Assembly: GCF_029867415.1 (NCBI RefSeq)
Contig: NC_081183.1
Span: forward strand, 14,690,404-14,754,403
Length of the DNA: 64,000 nt
Direction of reading: 5' to 3'
Source: Vicia villosa
Lineage: Eukaryota; Streptophyta; Magnoliopsida; Fabales; Fabaceae
Shown here: piece after piece, positions 27,996 through 42,000 of the stretch
Layout of the letters: each line of letters opens with the position of its first letter
How positions within the stretch are numbered: position 1 is the first letter of the stretch
Position numbers and translations under genes: made by a program
Notes under the pieces: generated by a model
What the model was told of the DNA's origin: nothing
Databases searched by the model: none
Seen by the model: only the letters and a program-made list of their open reading frames with translations

Positions 27996-29973
27996 TGTCA
28001 TACCCCAATTTTTGACCTAAGATACCACCTCATATCATAGCATATGCATCATTTGCATCTCTAACAAATTGCATAGCTTGTGTTTGTTACTTGTGGCTCA
28101 GCAGGATTTAATCAGGAAATCACTCATCAGTACAAGTAACAATCAATTAGGGTTTTGTTCTCCCTTAATTTCAAATGAATTATCTTCATCAACAATCAAC
28201 ATTTGGTCCTCAGAGATTCATTTCAACAAGCTCAAAGACTTTGAATCGACTGAATTAGGGTTTTGACTGAAGACAGCATACTCCTGACTTTTGCTCAGGA
28301 CTTGACCTAATGACTTGGGACATGACCTCAAGACCCCAAGTGCATCATTTTGACCTAATCCATTGGCTCAGAACATCTCCTATACAAAGATTGATCAGAC
28401 AAATCCTCAGAATCAGGGTTTTGAACTATCAGGGACTGAAATCAGGGATCACATTTGGGAAACCCTAAAAACCCCCAGGAAGTCAATCAAAGGTTTCAAT
28501 AATCCTCAAATAATCCCTATGACAATATACAATGGAAATTACATCTCAATTCAAGACCTACAGGCATCAATTTCATCAGGTCGACAATTAGGGTTTTTTG
28601 ACCTAATTCACTGAACAACTGACTTTTTAATCAGGACATGGTGCCACAACTCAAACCATGGCTCAATATCCTCTAATGCTTCAATGTGATCCATTCATAC
28701 CATTCATTTGATGAGGATAGCCTGTTTCATTTGAAATCTCCAGAAACGCGATTCGTTTGAAAAAGTCAACTGTACAAGATCACCATTGACTTTTGGGGAA
28801 TTTTGGTCAACCATGACTTTTGAAGTTTTAAATCATCAATATATGATATGAGAAGTCATTTGATCAAGGAAAATCAAGAAAATCAATCAAGAATCAAAAG
28901 TCAAAAGTTTGACTTTTCATACTTAGAAAAATTTCTAAGTGTTTTTCAATGGTTTTTTCCAAACTTTGGAAGGGAATTTCTCAAAATTTCACCTACAAAC
29001 TGAAAAAAACTTCCAACATGAAAGTTGTAGATTTTGATCCAATAAACAACTTTGACACATATAAATTTTTTCCATAAGATCAACCATTTAAGAGATATGG
29101 TGCTTCAAAGTTGGTACTTTTTGAAAATTTCACTTAAAACTTCATTTTCTTCAAAGTTCATGGATCTTTTTCACCCATTTCCTTAAAGGTCTTGAAGAAA
29201 CTTTCAACTAGGGTTTTGAAGTGTGTAATATGAGCTTTCCAAAATGTCCAAGAGCATGAAAAAATATGGAGTGTAGCCATGGTTTTGAATTTTGACATTA
29301 GTGACCATTTCACTTGAAATTTCAAGCCATTTTTGCAAATTTATGAACCAATTTGCCAAATAATGCAAGTAATGATACATAGAGGCAATAATTGAATGAT
29401 ATTTTCTGATTTGAAGATCAGAATGGAAGAGGATAGGAAGCTTGGAATTTAACCATGGTTTAGTAACTTTAACCATTTGCATTTAATATGAAAGATTCCA
29501 TTTTATCTCTTAAGCCAAATCATCATTCTTGAAGCAACTTGCAAGAGCTCTTCATTCAGAATCCTTGGCCTATAAATAGAGGTTCAAATCATCTTCAAAT
29601 TCACACCAAAACCTCACAATTATAGGTTTTCTCTCTTCTTTCTTGAATTGCAAGTTTCATAGTTTTCAAAGAGGTAGAAAACTCAACCTCCAAACCCTTT
29701 GAGTTATGGCCAAAGTGATGGTTCTAACATCTCATAAACATCAAATATGATGTGTTTGAACCACTCACACACCCCAAATCACCCCAAAACTCAGAATCAT
29801 CATCTCACCTCCATATGAACATGAATTGAACCTTATCATGCCAAAATCCATTCCAGGCCATTTCTGTCCAAACTATCACTTCTAACACCTTCCATATACT
29901 TCATATGAATGATCCAAGCACTCACATATGATCTGTAACCTCATAATCTTCAAATTCGATTCACACTCCAAGG
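27996..29973 (+). repeat. Ogre 3' LTR, first 1978 bp only
   Basis: It aligns without indels to 10333-12310. I count five substitutions: 10504/28167, 10838/28501, 11676-11677/29339-29340, 11825/29488 and 11981/29644. It contains the second copy of the TATA box and U3 motifs. The remaining ~3150 bp, including the tRNA-like insert and the LTR hairpin families, are missing at the gap. Confidence 0.95.
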
Positions 29974-30073
29974 NNNNNNNNNNNNNNNNNNNNNNNNNNN
30001 NNNNNNNNNNNNNNNNNNNNNNNNNNNNNNNNNNNNNNNNNNNNNNNNNNNNNNNNNNNNNNNNNNNNNNNNN
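29974..30073. other. Assembly gap, 100 N
   Basis: Exactly 100 N, a usual placeholder for a gap of unknown size. It starts inside the 3' LTR and ends in satellite sequence, so at least the last ~3150 bp of the LTR and the right target duplication are absent. Translated frames across it are meaningless. Confidence 0.98.
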
Positions 30074-33000
30074 TAACAAACTTCGTGACTTTTATGTAGT
30101 ATAGCATTAACACAAAAAATCTTCCAAAATACCATTAATTTTCAAGTTATAACGAACTTCGTTACTTTTATGTAGTATAGCACACAAATATCTTCCTAAA
30201 GACCAAATTTTGCAAGTTTAACAAACTTTGTGACTTTTATGTAGTATAGCACACGAAAATCTTCCAAAAGACCAAATTTTGCAAGTTTAACGAACTTTGT
30301 GACTTTTATGTTGTATAACACACGAAAATCTACCAAAATACAAAAATTTGCAAGTTTAACAAACTTCGTGACTTTTATGTAGTGTAGCACACGAAAATCT
30401 TCCCAAATACCCAATGTATGCAAGTTTAACAAACTTCGTGACTTTTATGTAGTATAGCACACAAAAATCTTCCAAAATATTAAAATTTACAAGTTTAACG
30501 AACTTCGTGACTTTTATGAAGTATAACACACGAAAATCTTCCAAAAGACCAAATTTTTCAAGTTTAACAAATTCGTGACTTTTATGTAGTATAGCTTACG
30601 GAAATCTTCCAAAATACCAAATTTTTCAAGATTAACAAACTTCGTGACTTTTATGTAGTGTAGTACACGAAAATATTCCAATAGACCAAATTTTGCAAGT
30701 TTAACAAACTTCGGGACTTTTACGTAGTATATAGCGCCCGAAAATCATCCAAAAGACTAAATTTTGGAAGTTTTACAAACTTCATGAATTTTATGTAGTA
30801 TATAGTACACGAAAATCTTCCAAAATATTAAAATTTGCAAGTTTAACGAACTTCGTTACTTTTATGTACTATAACACACGAAATTCTTCCAAAAGACCAA
30901 CTTCTGAAAGTTTAAAAAACTTCGGGACTTTTATGTAGTATTGCACGCGAAAATCTACCAAAATACAAAAATTTATAAGTTTAACGAACTTCGTGACTTT
31001 TATGTTGTATAGCACACGAAAATCTTCCAAATTACAAAAATTTGTAAGTTTAACGAACTTCGTGACTTTTATGTAGTATAGCACACGAAAATCTTCAAAA
31101 TTACCAAAATTTGCAAGTTTAACAAAGTTCGTGACTTTTATGTAGTATAGCACACAAAAATCTTCCAAAATATTAAGATTTGTAAGTTTAACGAAGTTCC
31201 TGACTTTTATGTAGTATAGCACACGAAAATCTTCCAAAAGACCAAATTTGCAAGTTTAACAAACTTAGTGACTTTTATGTAGTATAGCTTACGGAAATCT
31301 TTCAAAATACCAATGTAAACAATTTTAACAAACTTCATGACTTTTATGTAGTATAGCACACGAAAATCTTTTAAAAGACTAAATTTTGCAAGTTTAACAA
31401 ACTTTATGACTTTTATGTAGTATATAGTACACGGAAATCTTCCAAAATGATAAAATTTGCAAGTTAAACAAACTTCGTAACTATTGTGTAGTATAGCACA
31501 TAAAAATCTTCCAAAATACCAATGTATGCAAGTTTAACAAACTTCGTGACTTTTATGTAGTATAGCATATCACACGAAAATCTTCCAAAATATCAAAATT
31601 AGCAAGTTTAACAAACATCGTGACATTTATGTTGTATAGCACACGAACATCTTCCAATGTACAAACATTTGCAAGTTTAACAAACTTCGTGACTTTTATG
31701 TAGTATAGCACACAAAAATCTTCTTAAGTACCAATATTTGCAAATTACACGAACTTCGTGACTTTTATGTAGCACACGAAAATCTTCCAAAATACAAAAA
31801 TTTGCAAGTTTAACGAACTTCGTGACTTTTATGTTGTATAGCACACGAAAATCTTCCAAAATACAAAAATTTCCAAGTTTAACAAACTTTGTGACTTTTA
31901 TGTTGTATAACACACGAAAATCTTCCAAAATACAAAAATTTGCAAGTTTATACGAACTTCGTGACTTTTATGCAGTATAGCACACGATAATCTTCAAAAA
32001 TACAAAAATTTGCAAGTTTAACAAGCTTCGTGACTTTTATGTAGTGTAGTACACAAAAATATTCCAAAAGACCAAATTTTGCAAGTTTAACAAATTTCGG
32101 GACTTTTACGTAGTATATAGCACACGAAAATCTTTCAAAAGACTAAATTTTGCAAGTTTAACAAACTTCATGCATTTTATGTAGTATAAAGTACACGGAA
32201 ATCTTCCAAAATATTATAATTTGCAAGTTTAAAAAACTTCGTGACTTTTATGTAGTATAGCACACAAAAAATTTCCAAAATACCAATGTATGCAAGTTTA
32301 ACAAACTTCGTGACTTTTATGTAGTATAGCATAACACACGAAAATCTTCCAAATTACATTAATTTTCCTGTTATACGAACTTCGTTACTTTTATGTAGTA
32401 TAGCACACAAATATCTTCCTAAAGACCAAATTTTGCAAGTTTAACAAACTTTGTGACTTTTATGAAGTATAGCACACGAAAATCTTCCAAAATACCAAAG
32501 TATACAAGTTTAACGAACTTTGTGACTTTTATGTTGTATAACACACGGAAATCTTCCAAAATACAAAAATTTGCAAGTTTAACGAACTTCGTGACTTTTA
32601 TGTAGTGTAGCACACGAAAATCTTCCCAAATACCCAATTTTGCAAGTTTAACAAACTTCGTGACTTTTATGTAGTATAGCACACAAAAATCTACCAAAAT
32701 ATTAAAATTTTCAAGTTTAACGAACTTCGTGACTTTTATGAAGTATAACACACGAAAATCTTCCAAAAGACCAAATTTTTCAAGTTTAACAAATTCGTGA
32801 CTTTTATGTAGTATAGCTTACGGAAATCTTCCAAAATACCAAATTTTTCAAGATTAACAAACTTCGTGACTTTTATGTAGTGTAGTACACGAAAATATTC
32901 CAATAGACCAAATTTTGCAAGTTTAACAAACTTCGGGACTTTTACGTAGTATATAGCGCCCGAAAATCATCCAAAAGACTAAATTTTGGAAGTTTTACAA

Positions 33001-36000
33001 ACTTCATGAATTTTATGTAGTATATAGTACACGAAAATCTTCCAAAATATTAAAATTTGCAAGTTTAACGAACTTCGTTACTTTTATGTACTATAACACA
33101 CGAAATTCTTCCAAAAGACCAACTTCTGAAAGTTTAAAAAACTTCGGGACTTTTATGTAGTATTGCACGCGAAAATCTACCAAAATACAAAAATTTATAA
33201 GTTTAACGAACTTCGTGACTTTTATGTTGTATAGCACACGAAAATCTTCCAAATTACAAAAATTTGTAAGTTTAACGAACTTCGTGACTTTTATGTAGTA
33301 TAGCACACGAAAATCTTCAAAATTACCAAAATTTGCAAGTTTAACAAAGTTCGTGACTTTTATGTAGTATAGCACACAAAAATCTTCCAAAATATTAAGA
33401 TTTGTAAGTTTAACGAAGTTCGTGACTTTTATGTAGTATATAGTACACGAAAATCTTCCAAAATATTAAAATTTGCAAGTTTAACGAACTTCGTTACTTT
33501 TATGTACTATAACACACGAAATTCTTCCAAAAGACCAACTACTGAAAGTTTAAAAAACTTCGGGACTTTTATGTAGTATTGCACGCGAAAATCTACCAAA
33601 ATACAAAAATTTATAAGTTTAACGAACTTCGTGACTTTTATGTTGTATAGCACACGAAAATCTTCCAAATTACAAAAATTTGTAAGTTTAACGAACTTCG
33701 TGACTTTTATGTAGTATAGCACACGAAAATCTTCCAAATTACCAAAATTTGCAAGTTTAACAAAGTTCGTGACTTTTATGTAGTATAGCACACAAAAATC
33801 TTCCAAAATATTAAGATTTGTAAGTTTAACGAAGTTCATGACTTTTATGTAGTATAGCACACGAAAATCTTCCAGAAGACCAAATTTTGCAAGTTTAACA
33901 AACTTAGTGACTTTTATGTAGTATAGCTTACGGAAATCTTTCAAAATACCAATGTAAACAATTTTAACAAACTTCATGACTTTTATGTAGTATAGCACAC
34001 GAAAATCTTTTAAAAGACTAAATTTTGCAAGTTTAACAAACTTTATGACTTTTATGTAGTATATAGTACACGGAAATCTTCCAAAATGATAAAATTTGCA
34101 AGTTAAACAAACTTCGTGACTATTGTGTAGTATAGCACATAAAAATCTTACAAAATACCAATGTATGCAAATTTAACAAACTTCGTGACTTTTATGTAGT
34201 ATAGCATATCACACGAAAATCTTCCAAAATATCAAAATTAGCAAGTTTAACAAACATCGTGACATTTATGTTGTATAGCACACGAACATCTTCCAATGTA
34301 CAAACATTTGCAAGTTTAACAAACTTCGTGACTTTTATGTAGTATAGCACACAAAAATCTTCTTAAGTACCAATTTTTGCAAATTTAACGAACTTCGTGA
34401 CTTTTATGTAGCACACGAAAATCTTCCAAAATACAAAAATTTGCAAGTTTAACGAACTTCGTGACTTTTATGTAGTATAGCACACGAAAATCTTCCAAAA
34501 TTCAAAAATTTCTAAGTTTAACAAACTTTGTGACTTTTATGTTGTATAACACACGAAAATCTTCCAAAATACAAAAATTTGCAAGTTTATACGAACTTCG
34601 TGACTTTTATGCAGTATAGCACACGATAATCTTCAAAATTACAAAAATTTGCAAGTTTAACAAGCTTCGTGACTTTTATGTAGTGTAGTACACAAAAATA
34701 TTCCAAAAGACCAAATTTTGCAAGTTTTACAAATTTCGGGACTTTTACGTAGTATATAGCACACGAAAATCTTTCAAAAGACTAAATTTTGCAAGTTTAA
34801 CAAACTTCATGCATTTTATGTAGTATAAAGTACACGGAAATCTTCCAAAATATTATAATTTGCAAGTTTAAAAAACTTCGTGACTTTTATGTAGTATAGC
34901 ACACAAAAATTTTCCAAAATACCAATGTATGCAAGTTTAACAAACTTCGTGACTTTTATGTAGTATAGCATAACACACGAAAATCTTCCAAAATACATTA
35001 ATTTTCCTGTTATACGAACTTCGTTACTTTTATGTAGTATAGCACACAAATATCTTCCTAAAGACCAAATTTTGCAAGTTTAACAAACTTTGTGACTTTT
35101 ATGAAGTATAGCACACGAAAATCTTCCAAAATACCAAAGTATACAAGTTTAACGAACTTTGTGACTTTTATGTTGTATAACACACGGAAATCTTCCAAAA
35201 TACAAAAATTTGCAAGTTTAACGAACTTCGTGACTTTTATGTAGTGTAGCACACGAAAATCTTCCCAAATACCCAATTTTGCAAGTTTAACAAACTTCGT
35301 GACTTTTATGTAGTATAGCACACAAAAATCTACCAAAATATTAAAATTTTCAAGTTTAACGAACTTCGTGACTTTTATGAAGTATAACACACGAAAATCT
35401 TCCAAAAGACCAAATTTTTCAAGTTTAACAAATTCGTGACTTTTATGTAGTATAGCTTACGGAAATCTTCCAAAATACCAAATTTTTCAAGATTAACAAA
35501 CTTCGTGACTTTTATGTAGTGTAGTACACGAAAATATTCCAATAGACCAAATTTTGCAAGTTTAACAAACTTCGGGACTTTTACGTAGTATATAGCGCCC
35601 GAAAATCATCCAAAAGACTAAATTTTGGAAGTTTTACAAACTTCATGAATTTTATGTAGTATATAGTACACGAAAATCTTCCAAAATATTAAAATTTGCA
35701 AGTTTAACGAACTTCGTTACTTTTATGTACTATAACACACGAAATTCTTCCAAAAGACCAACTTCTGAAAGTTTAAAAAACTTCGGGACTTTTATGTAGT
35801 ATTGCACGCGAAAATCTACCAAAATACAAAAATTTATAAGTTTAACGAACTTCGTGACTTTTATGTTGTATAGCACACGAAAATCTTCCAAATTACAAAA
35901 ATTTGTAAGTTTAACGAACTTCGTGACTTTTATGTAGTATAGCACACGAAAATCTTCAAAATTACCAAAATTTGCAAGTTTAACAAAGTTCGTGACTTTT

Positions 36001-39000
36001 ATGTAGTATAGCACACAAAAATCTTCCAAAATATTAAGATTTGTAAGTTTAACGAAGTTCGTGACTTTTATGTAGTATATAGTACACGAAAATCTTCCAA
36101 AATATTAAAATTTGCAAGTTTAACGAACTTCGTTACTTTTATGTACTATAACACACGAAATTCTTCCAAAAGACCAACTTCTGAAAGTTTAAAAAACTTC
36201 GGGACTTTTATGTAGTATTGCACGCGAAAATCTACCAAAATACAAAAATTTATAAGTTTAACGAACTTCGTGACTTTTATGTTGTATAGCACACGAAAAT
36301 CTTCCAAATTACAAAAATTTGTAAGTTTAACGAACTTCGTGACTTTTATGTAGTATAGCACACGAAAATCTTCCAAATTACCAAAATTTGCAAGTTTAAC
36401 AAAGTTCGTGACTTTTATGTAGTATAGCACACAAAAATCTTCCAAAATATTAAGATTTGTAAGTTTAACGAAGTTCATGACTTTTATGTAGTATAGCACA
36501 CGAAAATCTTCCAGAAGACCAAATTTTGCAAGTTTAACAAACTTAGTGACTTTTATGTAGTATAGCTTACGGAAATCTTTCAAAATACCAATGTAAACAA
36601 TTTTAACAAACTTCATGACTTTTATGTAGTATAGCACACGAAAATCTTTTAAAAGACTAAATTTTGCAAGTTTAACAAACTTTATGACTTTTATGTAGTA
36701 TATAGTACACGGAAATCTTCCAAAATGATAAAATTTGCAAGTTAAACAAACTTCGTAACTATTGTGTAGTATAGCACATAAAAATCTTCCAAAATACCAA
36801 TGTATGCAAGTTTAACAAACTTCGTGACTTTTATGTAGTATAGCATATCACACGAAAATCTTCCAAAATATCAAAATTAGCAAGTTTAACAAACATCGTG
36901 ACATTTATGTTGTATAGCACACGAACATCTTCCAATGTACAAACATTTGCAAGTTTAACAAACTTCGTGACTTTTATGTAGTATAGCACACAAAAATCTT
37001 CTTAAGTACCAATATTTGCAAATTACACGAACTTCGTGACTTTTATGTAGCACACGAAAATCTTCCAAAATACAAAAATTTGCAAGTTTAACGAACTTCG
37101 TGACTTTTATGTTGTATAGCACACGAAAATCTTCCAAAATACAAAAATTTCCAAGTTTAACAAACTTTGTGACTTTTATGTTGTATAACACACGAAAATC
37201 TTCCAAAATACAAAAATTTGCAAGTTTATACGAACTTCGTGACTTTTATGCAGTATAGCACACGATAATCTTCAAAAATACAAAAATTTGCAAGTTTAAC
37301 AAGCTTCGTGACTTTTATGTAGTGTAGTACACAAAAATATTCCAAAAGACCAAATTTTGCAAGTTTTACAAATTTCGGGACTTTTACGTAGTATATAGCA
37401 CACGAAAATCTTTCAAAAGACTAAATTTTGCAAGTTTAACAAACTTCATGCATTTTATGTAGTATAAAGTACACGGAAATCTTCCAAAATATTATAATTT
37501 GCAAGTTTAAAAAACTTCGTGACTTTTATGTAGTATAGCACACAAAAAATTTCCAAAATACCAATGTATGCAAGTTTAACAAACTTCGTGACTTTTATGT
37601 AGTATAGCATAACACACGAAAATCTTCCAAATTACATTAATTTTCCTGTTATACGAACTTCGTTACTTTTATGTAGTATAGCACACAAATATCTTCCTAA
37701 AGACCAAATTTTGCAAGTTTAACAAACTTTGTGACTTTTATGAAGTATAGCACACGAAAATCTTCCAAAATACCAAAGTATACAAGTTTAACGAACTTTG
37801 TGACTTTTATGTTGTATAACACACGGAAATCTTCCAAAATACAAAAATTTGCAAGTTTAACGAACTTCGTGACTTTTATGTAGTGTAGCACACGAAAATC
37901 TTCCCAAATACCCAATTTTGCAAGTTTAACAAACTTCGTGACTTTTATGTAGTATAGCACACAAAAATCTACCAAAATATTAAAATTTTCAAGTTTAACG
38001 AACTTCGTGACTTTTATGAAGTATAACACACGAAAATCTTCCAAAAGACCAAATTTTTCAAGTTTAACAAATTCGTGACTTTTATGTAGTATAGCTTACG
38101 GAAATCTTCCAAAATACCAAATTTTTCAAGATTAACAAACTTCGTGACTTTTATGTAGTGTAGTACACGAAAATATTCCAATAGACCAAATTTTGCAAGT
38201 TTAACAAACTTCGGGACTTTTACGTAGTATATAGCGCCCGAAAATCATCCAAAAGACTAAATTTTGGAAGTTTTACAAACTTCATGAATTTTATGTAGTA
38301 TATAGTACACGAAAATCTTCCAAAATATTAAAATTTGCAAGTTTAACGAACTTCGTTACTTTTATGTACTATAACACACGAAATTCTTCCAAAAGACCAA
38401 CTTCTGAAAGTTTAAAAAACTTCGGGACTTTTATGTAGTATTGCACGCGAAAATCTACCAAAATACAAAAATTTATAAGTTTAACGAACTTCGTGACTTT
38501 TATGTTGTATAGCACACGAAAATCTTCCAAATTACAAAAATTTGTAAGTTTAACGAACTTCGTGACTTTTATGTAGTATAGCACACGAAAATCTTCAAAA
38601 TTACCAAAATTTGCAAGTTTAACAAAGTTCGTGACTTTTATGTAGTATAGCACACAAAAATCTTCCAAAATATTAAGATTTGTAAGTTTAACGAAGTTCC
38701 TGACTTTTATGTAGTATAGCACACGAAAATCTTCCAAAATATTAAAATTTGCAAGTTTAACGAACTTAGTGACTTTTATGTAGTATAGCTTACGGAAATC
38801 TTTCAAAATACCAATGTAAACAATTTTAACAAACTTCATGACTTTTATGTAGTATAGCACACGAAAATCTTTTAAAAGACTAAATTTTGCAAGTTTAACA
38901 AACTTTATGACTTTTATGTAGTATATAGTACACGGAAATCTTCCAAAATGATAAAATTTGCAAGTTAAACAAACTTCGTAACTATTGTGTAGTATAGCAC

Positions 39001-42000
39001 ATAAAAATCTTCCAAAATACCAATGTATGCAAGTTTAACAAACTTCGTGACTTTTATGTAGTATAGCATATCACACGAAAATCTTCCAAAATATCAAAAT
39101 TAGCAAGTTTAACAAACATCGTGACATTTATGTTGTATAGCACACGAACATCTTCCAATGTACAAACATTTGCAAGTTTAACAAACTTCGTGACTTTTAT
39201 GTAGTATAGCACACAAAAATCTTCTTAAGTACCAATATTTGCAAATTACACGAACTTCGTGACTTTTATGTAGCACACGAAAATCTTCCAAAATACAAAA
39301 ATTTGCAAGTTTAACGAACTTCGTGACTTTTATGTAGTATAGCACACGAAAATCTTCCAAAATACAAAAATTTCCAAGTTTAACAAACTTTGTGACTTTT
39401 ATGTTGTATAACACACGAAAATCTTCCAAAATACAAAAATTTGCAAGTTTATACGAACTTCGTGACTTTTATGCAGTATAGCACACGATAATCTTCAAAA
39501 ATACAAAAATTTGCAAGTTTAACAAGCTTCGTGACTTTTATGTAGTGTAGTACACAAAAATATTCCAAAAGACCAAATTTTGCAAGTTTTACAAATTTCG
39601 GGACTTTTACGTAGTATATAGCACACGAAAATCTTTCAAAAGACTAAATTTTGCAAGTTTAACAAACTTCATGCATTTTATGTAGTATAAAGTACACGGA
39701 AATCTTCCAAAATATTATAATTTGCAAGTTTAAAAAACTTCGTGACTTTTATGTAGTATAGCACACAAAAAATTTCCAAAATACCAATGTATGCAAGTTT
39801 AACAAACTTCGTGACTTTTATGTAGTATAGCATAACACACGAAAATCTTCCAAATTACATTAATTTTCCTGTTATACGAACTTCGTTACTTTTATGTAGT
39901 ATAGCACACAAATATCTTCCTAAAGACCAAATTTTGCAAGTTTAACAAACTTTGTGACTTTTATGAAGTATAGCACACGAAAATCTTCCAAAATACCAAA
40001 GTATACAAGTTTAACGAACTTTGTGACTTTTATGTTGTATAACACACGGAAATCTTCCAAAATACAAAAATTTGCAAGTTTAACGAACTTCGTGACTTTT
40101 ATGTAGTGTAGCACACGAAAATCTTCCCAAATACCCAATTTTGCAAGTTTAACAAACTTCGTGACTTTTATGTAGTATAGCACACAAAAATCTTCCAAAA
40201 TATTAAAATTTTCAAGTTTAACGAACTTCGTGACTTTTATGAAGTATAACACACGAAAATCTTCCAAAAGACCAAATTTTTCAAGTTTAACAAATTCGTG
40301 ACTTTTATGTAGTATAGCTTACGGAAATCTTCCAAAATACCAAATTTTTCAAGATGAACAAACTTCGTGACTTTTATGTAGTGTAGTACACGAAAATATT
40401 CCAATAGACCAAATTTTGCAAGTTTAACAAACTTCGGGACTTTTACGTAGTATATAGCGCCCGAAAATCATCCAAAAGACTAAATTTTGGAAGTTTTACA
40501 AACTTCATGAATTTTATGTAGTATATAGTACACGAAAATCTTCCAAAATATTAAAATTTGCAAGTTTAACGAACTTCGTTACTTTTATGTACTATAACAC
40601 ACGAAATTCTTCCAAAAGACCAACTTCTGAAAGTTTAAAAAACTTCGGGACTTTTATGTAGTATTGCACGCGAAAATCTACCAAAATACAAAAATTTATA
40701 AGTTTAACGAGCTTCGTGACTTTTATGTAGTATAGCACACGAAAATCTTCAAAATTACCAAAATTTGCAAGTTTAACAAAGTTCGTGACTTTTATGTAGT
40801 ATAGCACACAAAAATCTTCCAAAATATTAAGATTTGTAAGTTTAACGAAGTTCGTGACTTTTATGTAGTATATAGTACACGAAAATCTTCCAAAATATTA
40901 AAATTTGCAAGTTTAACGAACTTCGTTACTTTTATGTACTATAACACACGAAATTCTTCCAAAAGACCAACTTCTGAAAGTTTAAAAAACTTCGGGACTT
41001 TTATGTAGTATTGCACGCGAAAATCTACCAAAATACAAAAATTTATAAGTTTAACGAACTTCGTGACTTTTATGTTGTATAGCACACGAAAATCTTCCAA
41101 ATTACAAAAATTTGTAAGTTTAACGAACTTCGTGACTTTTATGTAGTATAGCACACGAAAATCTTCCAAATTACCAAAATTTGCAAGTTTAACAAAGTTC
41201 GTGACTTTTATGTAGTATAGCACACAAAAATCTTCCAAAATATTAAGATTTGTAAGTTTAACGAAGTTCATGACTTTTATGTAGTATAGCACACGAAAAT
41301 CTTCCAGAAGACCAAATTTTGCAAGTTTAACAAACTTAGTGACTTTTATGTAGTATAGCTTACGGAAATCTTTCAAAATACCAATGTAAACAATTTTAAC
41401 AAACTTCATGACTTTTATGTAGTATAGCACACGAAAATCTTTTAAAAGACTAAATTTTGCAAGTTTAACAAACTTTATGACTTTTATGTAGTATATAGTA
41501 CACGGAAATCTTCCAAAATGATAAAATTTGCAAGTTAAACAAACTTCGTGACTATTGTGTAGTATAGCACATAAAAATCTTCCAAAATACCAATGTATGC
41601 AAATTTAACAAACTTCGTGACTTTTATGTAGTATAGCATATCACACGAAAATCTTCCAAAATATCAAAATTAGCAAGTTTAACAAACATCGTGACATTTA
41701 TGTTGTATAGCACACGAACATCTTCCAATGTACAAACATTTGCAAGTTTAACAAACTTCGTGACTTTTATGTAGTATAGCACACAAAAATCTTCTTAAGT
41801 ACCAATTTTTGCAAATTTAACGAACTTCGTGACTTTTATGTAGCACACGAAAATCTTCCAAAATACAAAAATTTGCAAGTTTAACGAACTTCGTGACTTT
41901 TATGTAGTATAGCACACGAAAATCTTCCAAAATTCAAAAATTTCTAAGTTTAACAAACTTTGTGACTTTTATGTTGTATAACACACGAAAATCTTCCAAA

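Larger units (their letters stand above)
10333..29973 (+). mobile_element. Ogre-type Ty3/gypsy LTR retrotransposon (3' LTR cut by gap)
   Basis: The parts are in the order expected for Ogre/Tat elements: 5.1-kb LTR, primer binding site, ORF1, gag-pro, intron, RT-RNaseH-RNaseH-integrase, 3' UTR and 3' LTR. Both LTRs start TGTCATACCCC, 17,663 bp apart; with two 5128-bp LTRs the full element would be about 22.8 kb, the size usual for pea-type Ogre. All three long reading frames are open. The 5 bases before the element are GTATA (10328-10332), from a satellite monomer. The matching right-hand duplication cannot be seen because a gap replaces the last ~3150 bp of the 3' LTR. The element split the satellite array and is much younger than it. 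Confidence 0.95.

Noticed and set aside
29882..30135. Frames crossing the N run
   Set aside because: They are translated through unknown bases and join LTR to satellite artificially.
31940..31970. loxP-like sequence (TTTATACGAACTTCGTGAC) in some monomers
   Set aside because: It shares only a short TATACGAA-type string with loxP and is an ordinary monomer variant. No spacer or second arm of the right form is present.
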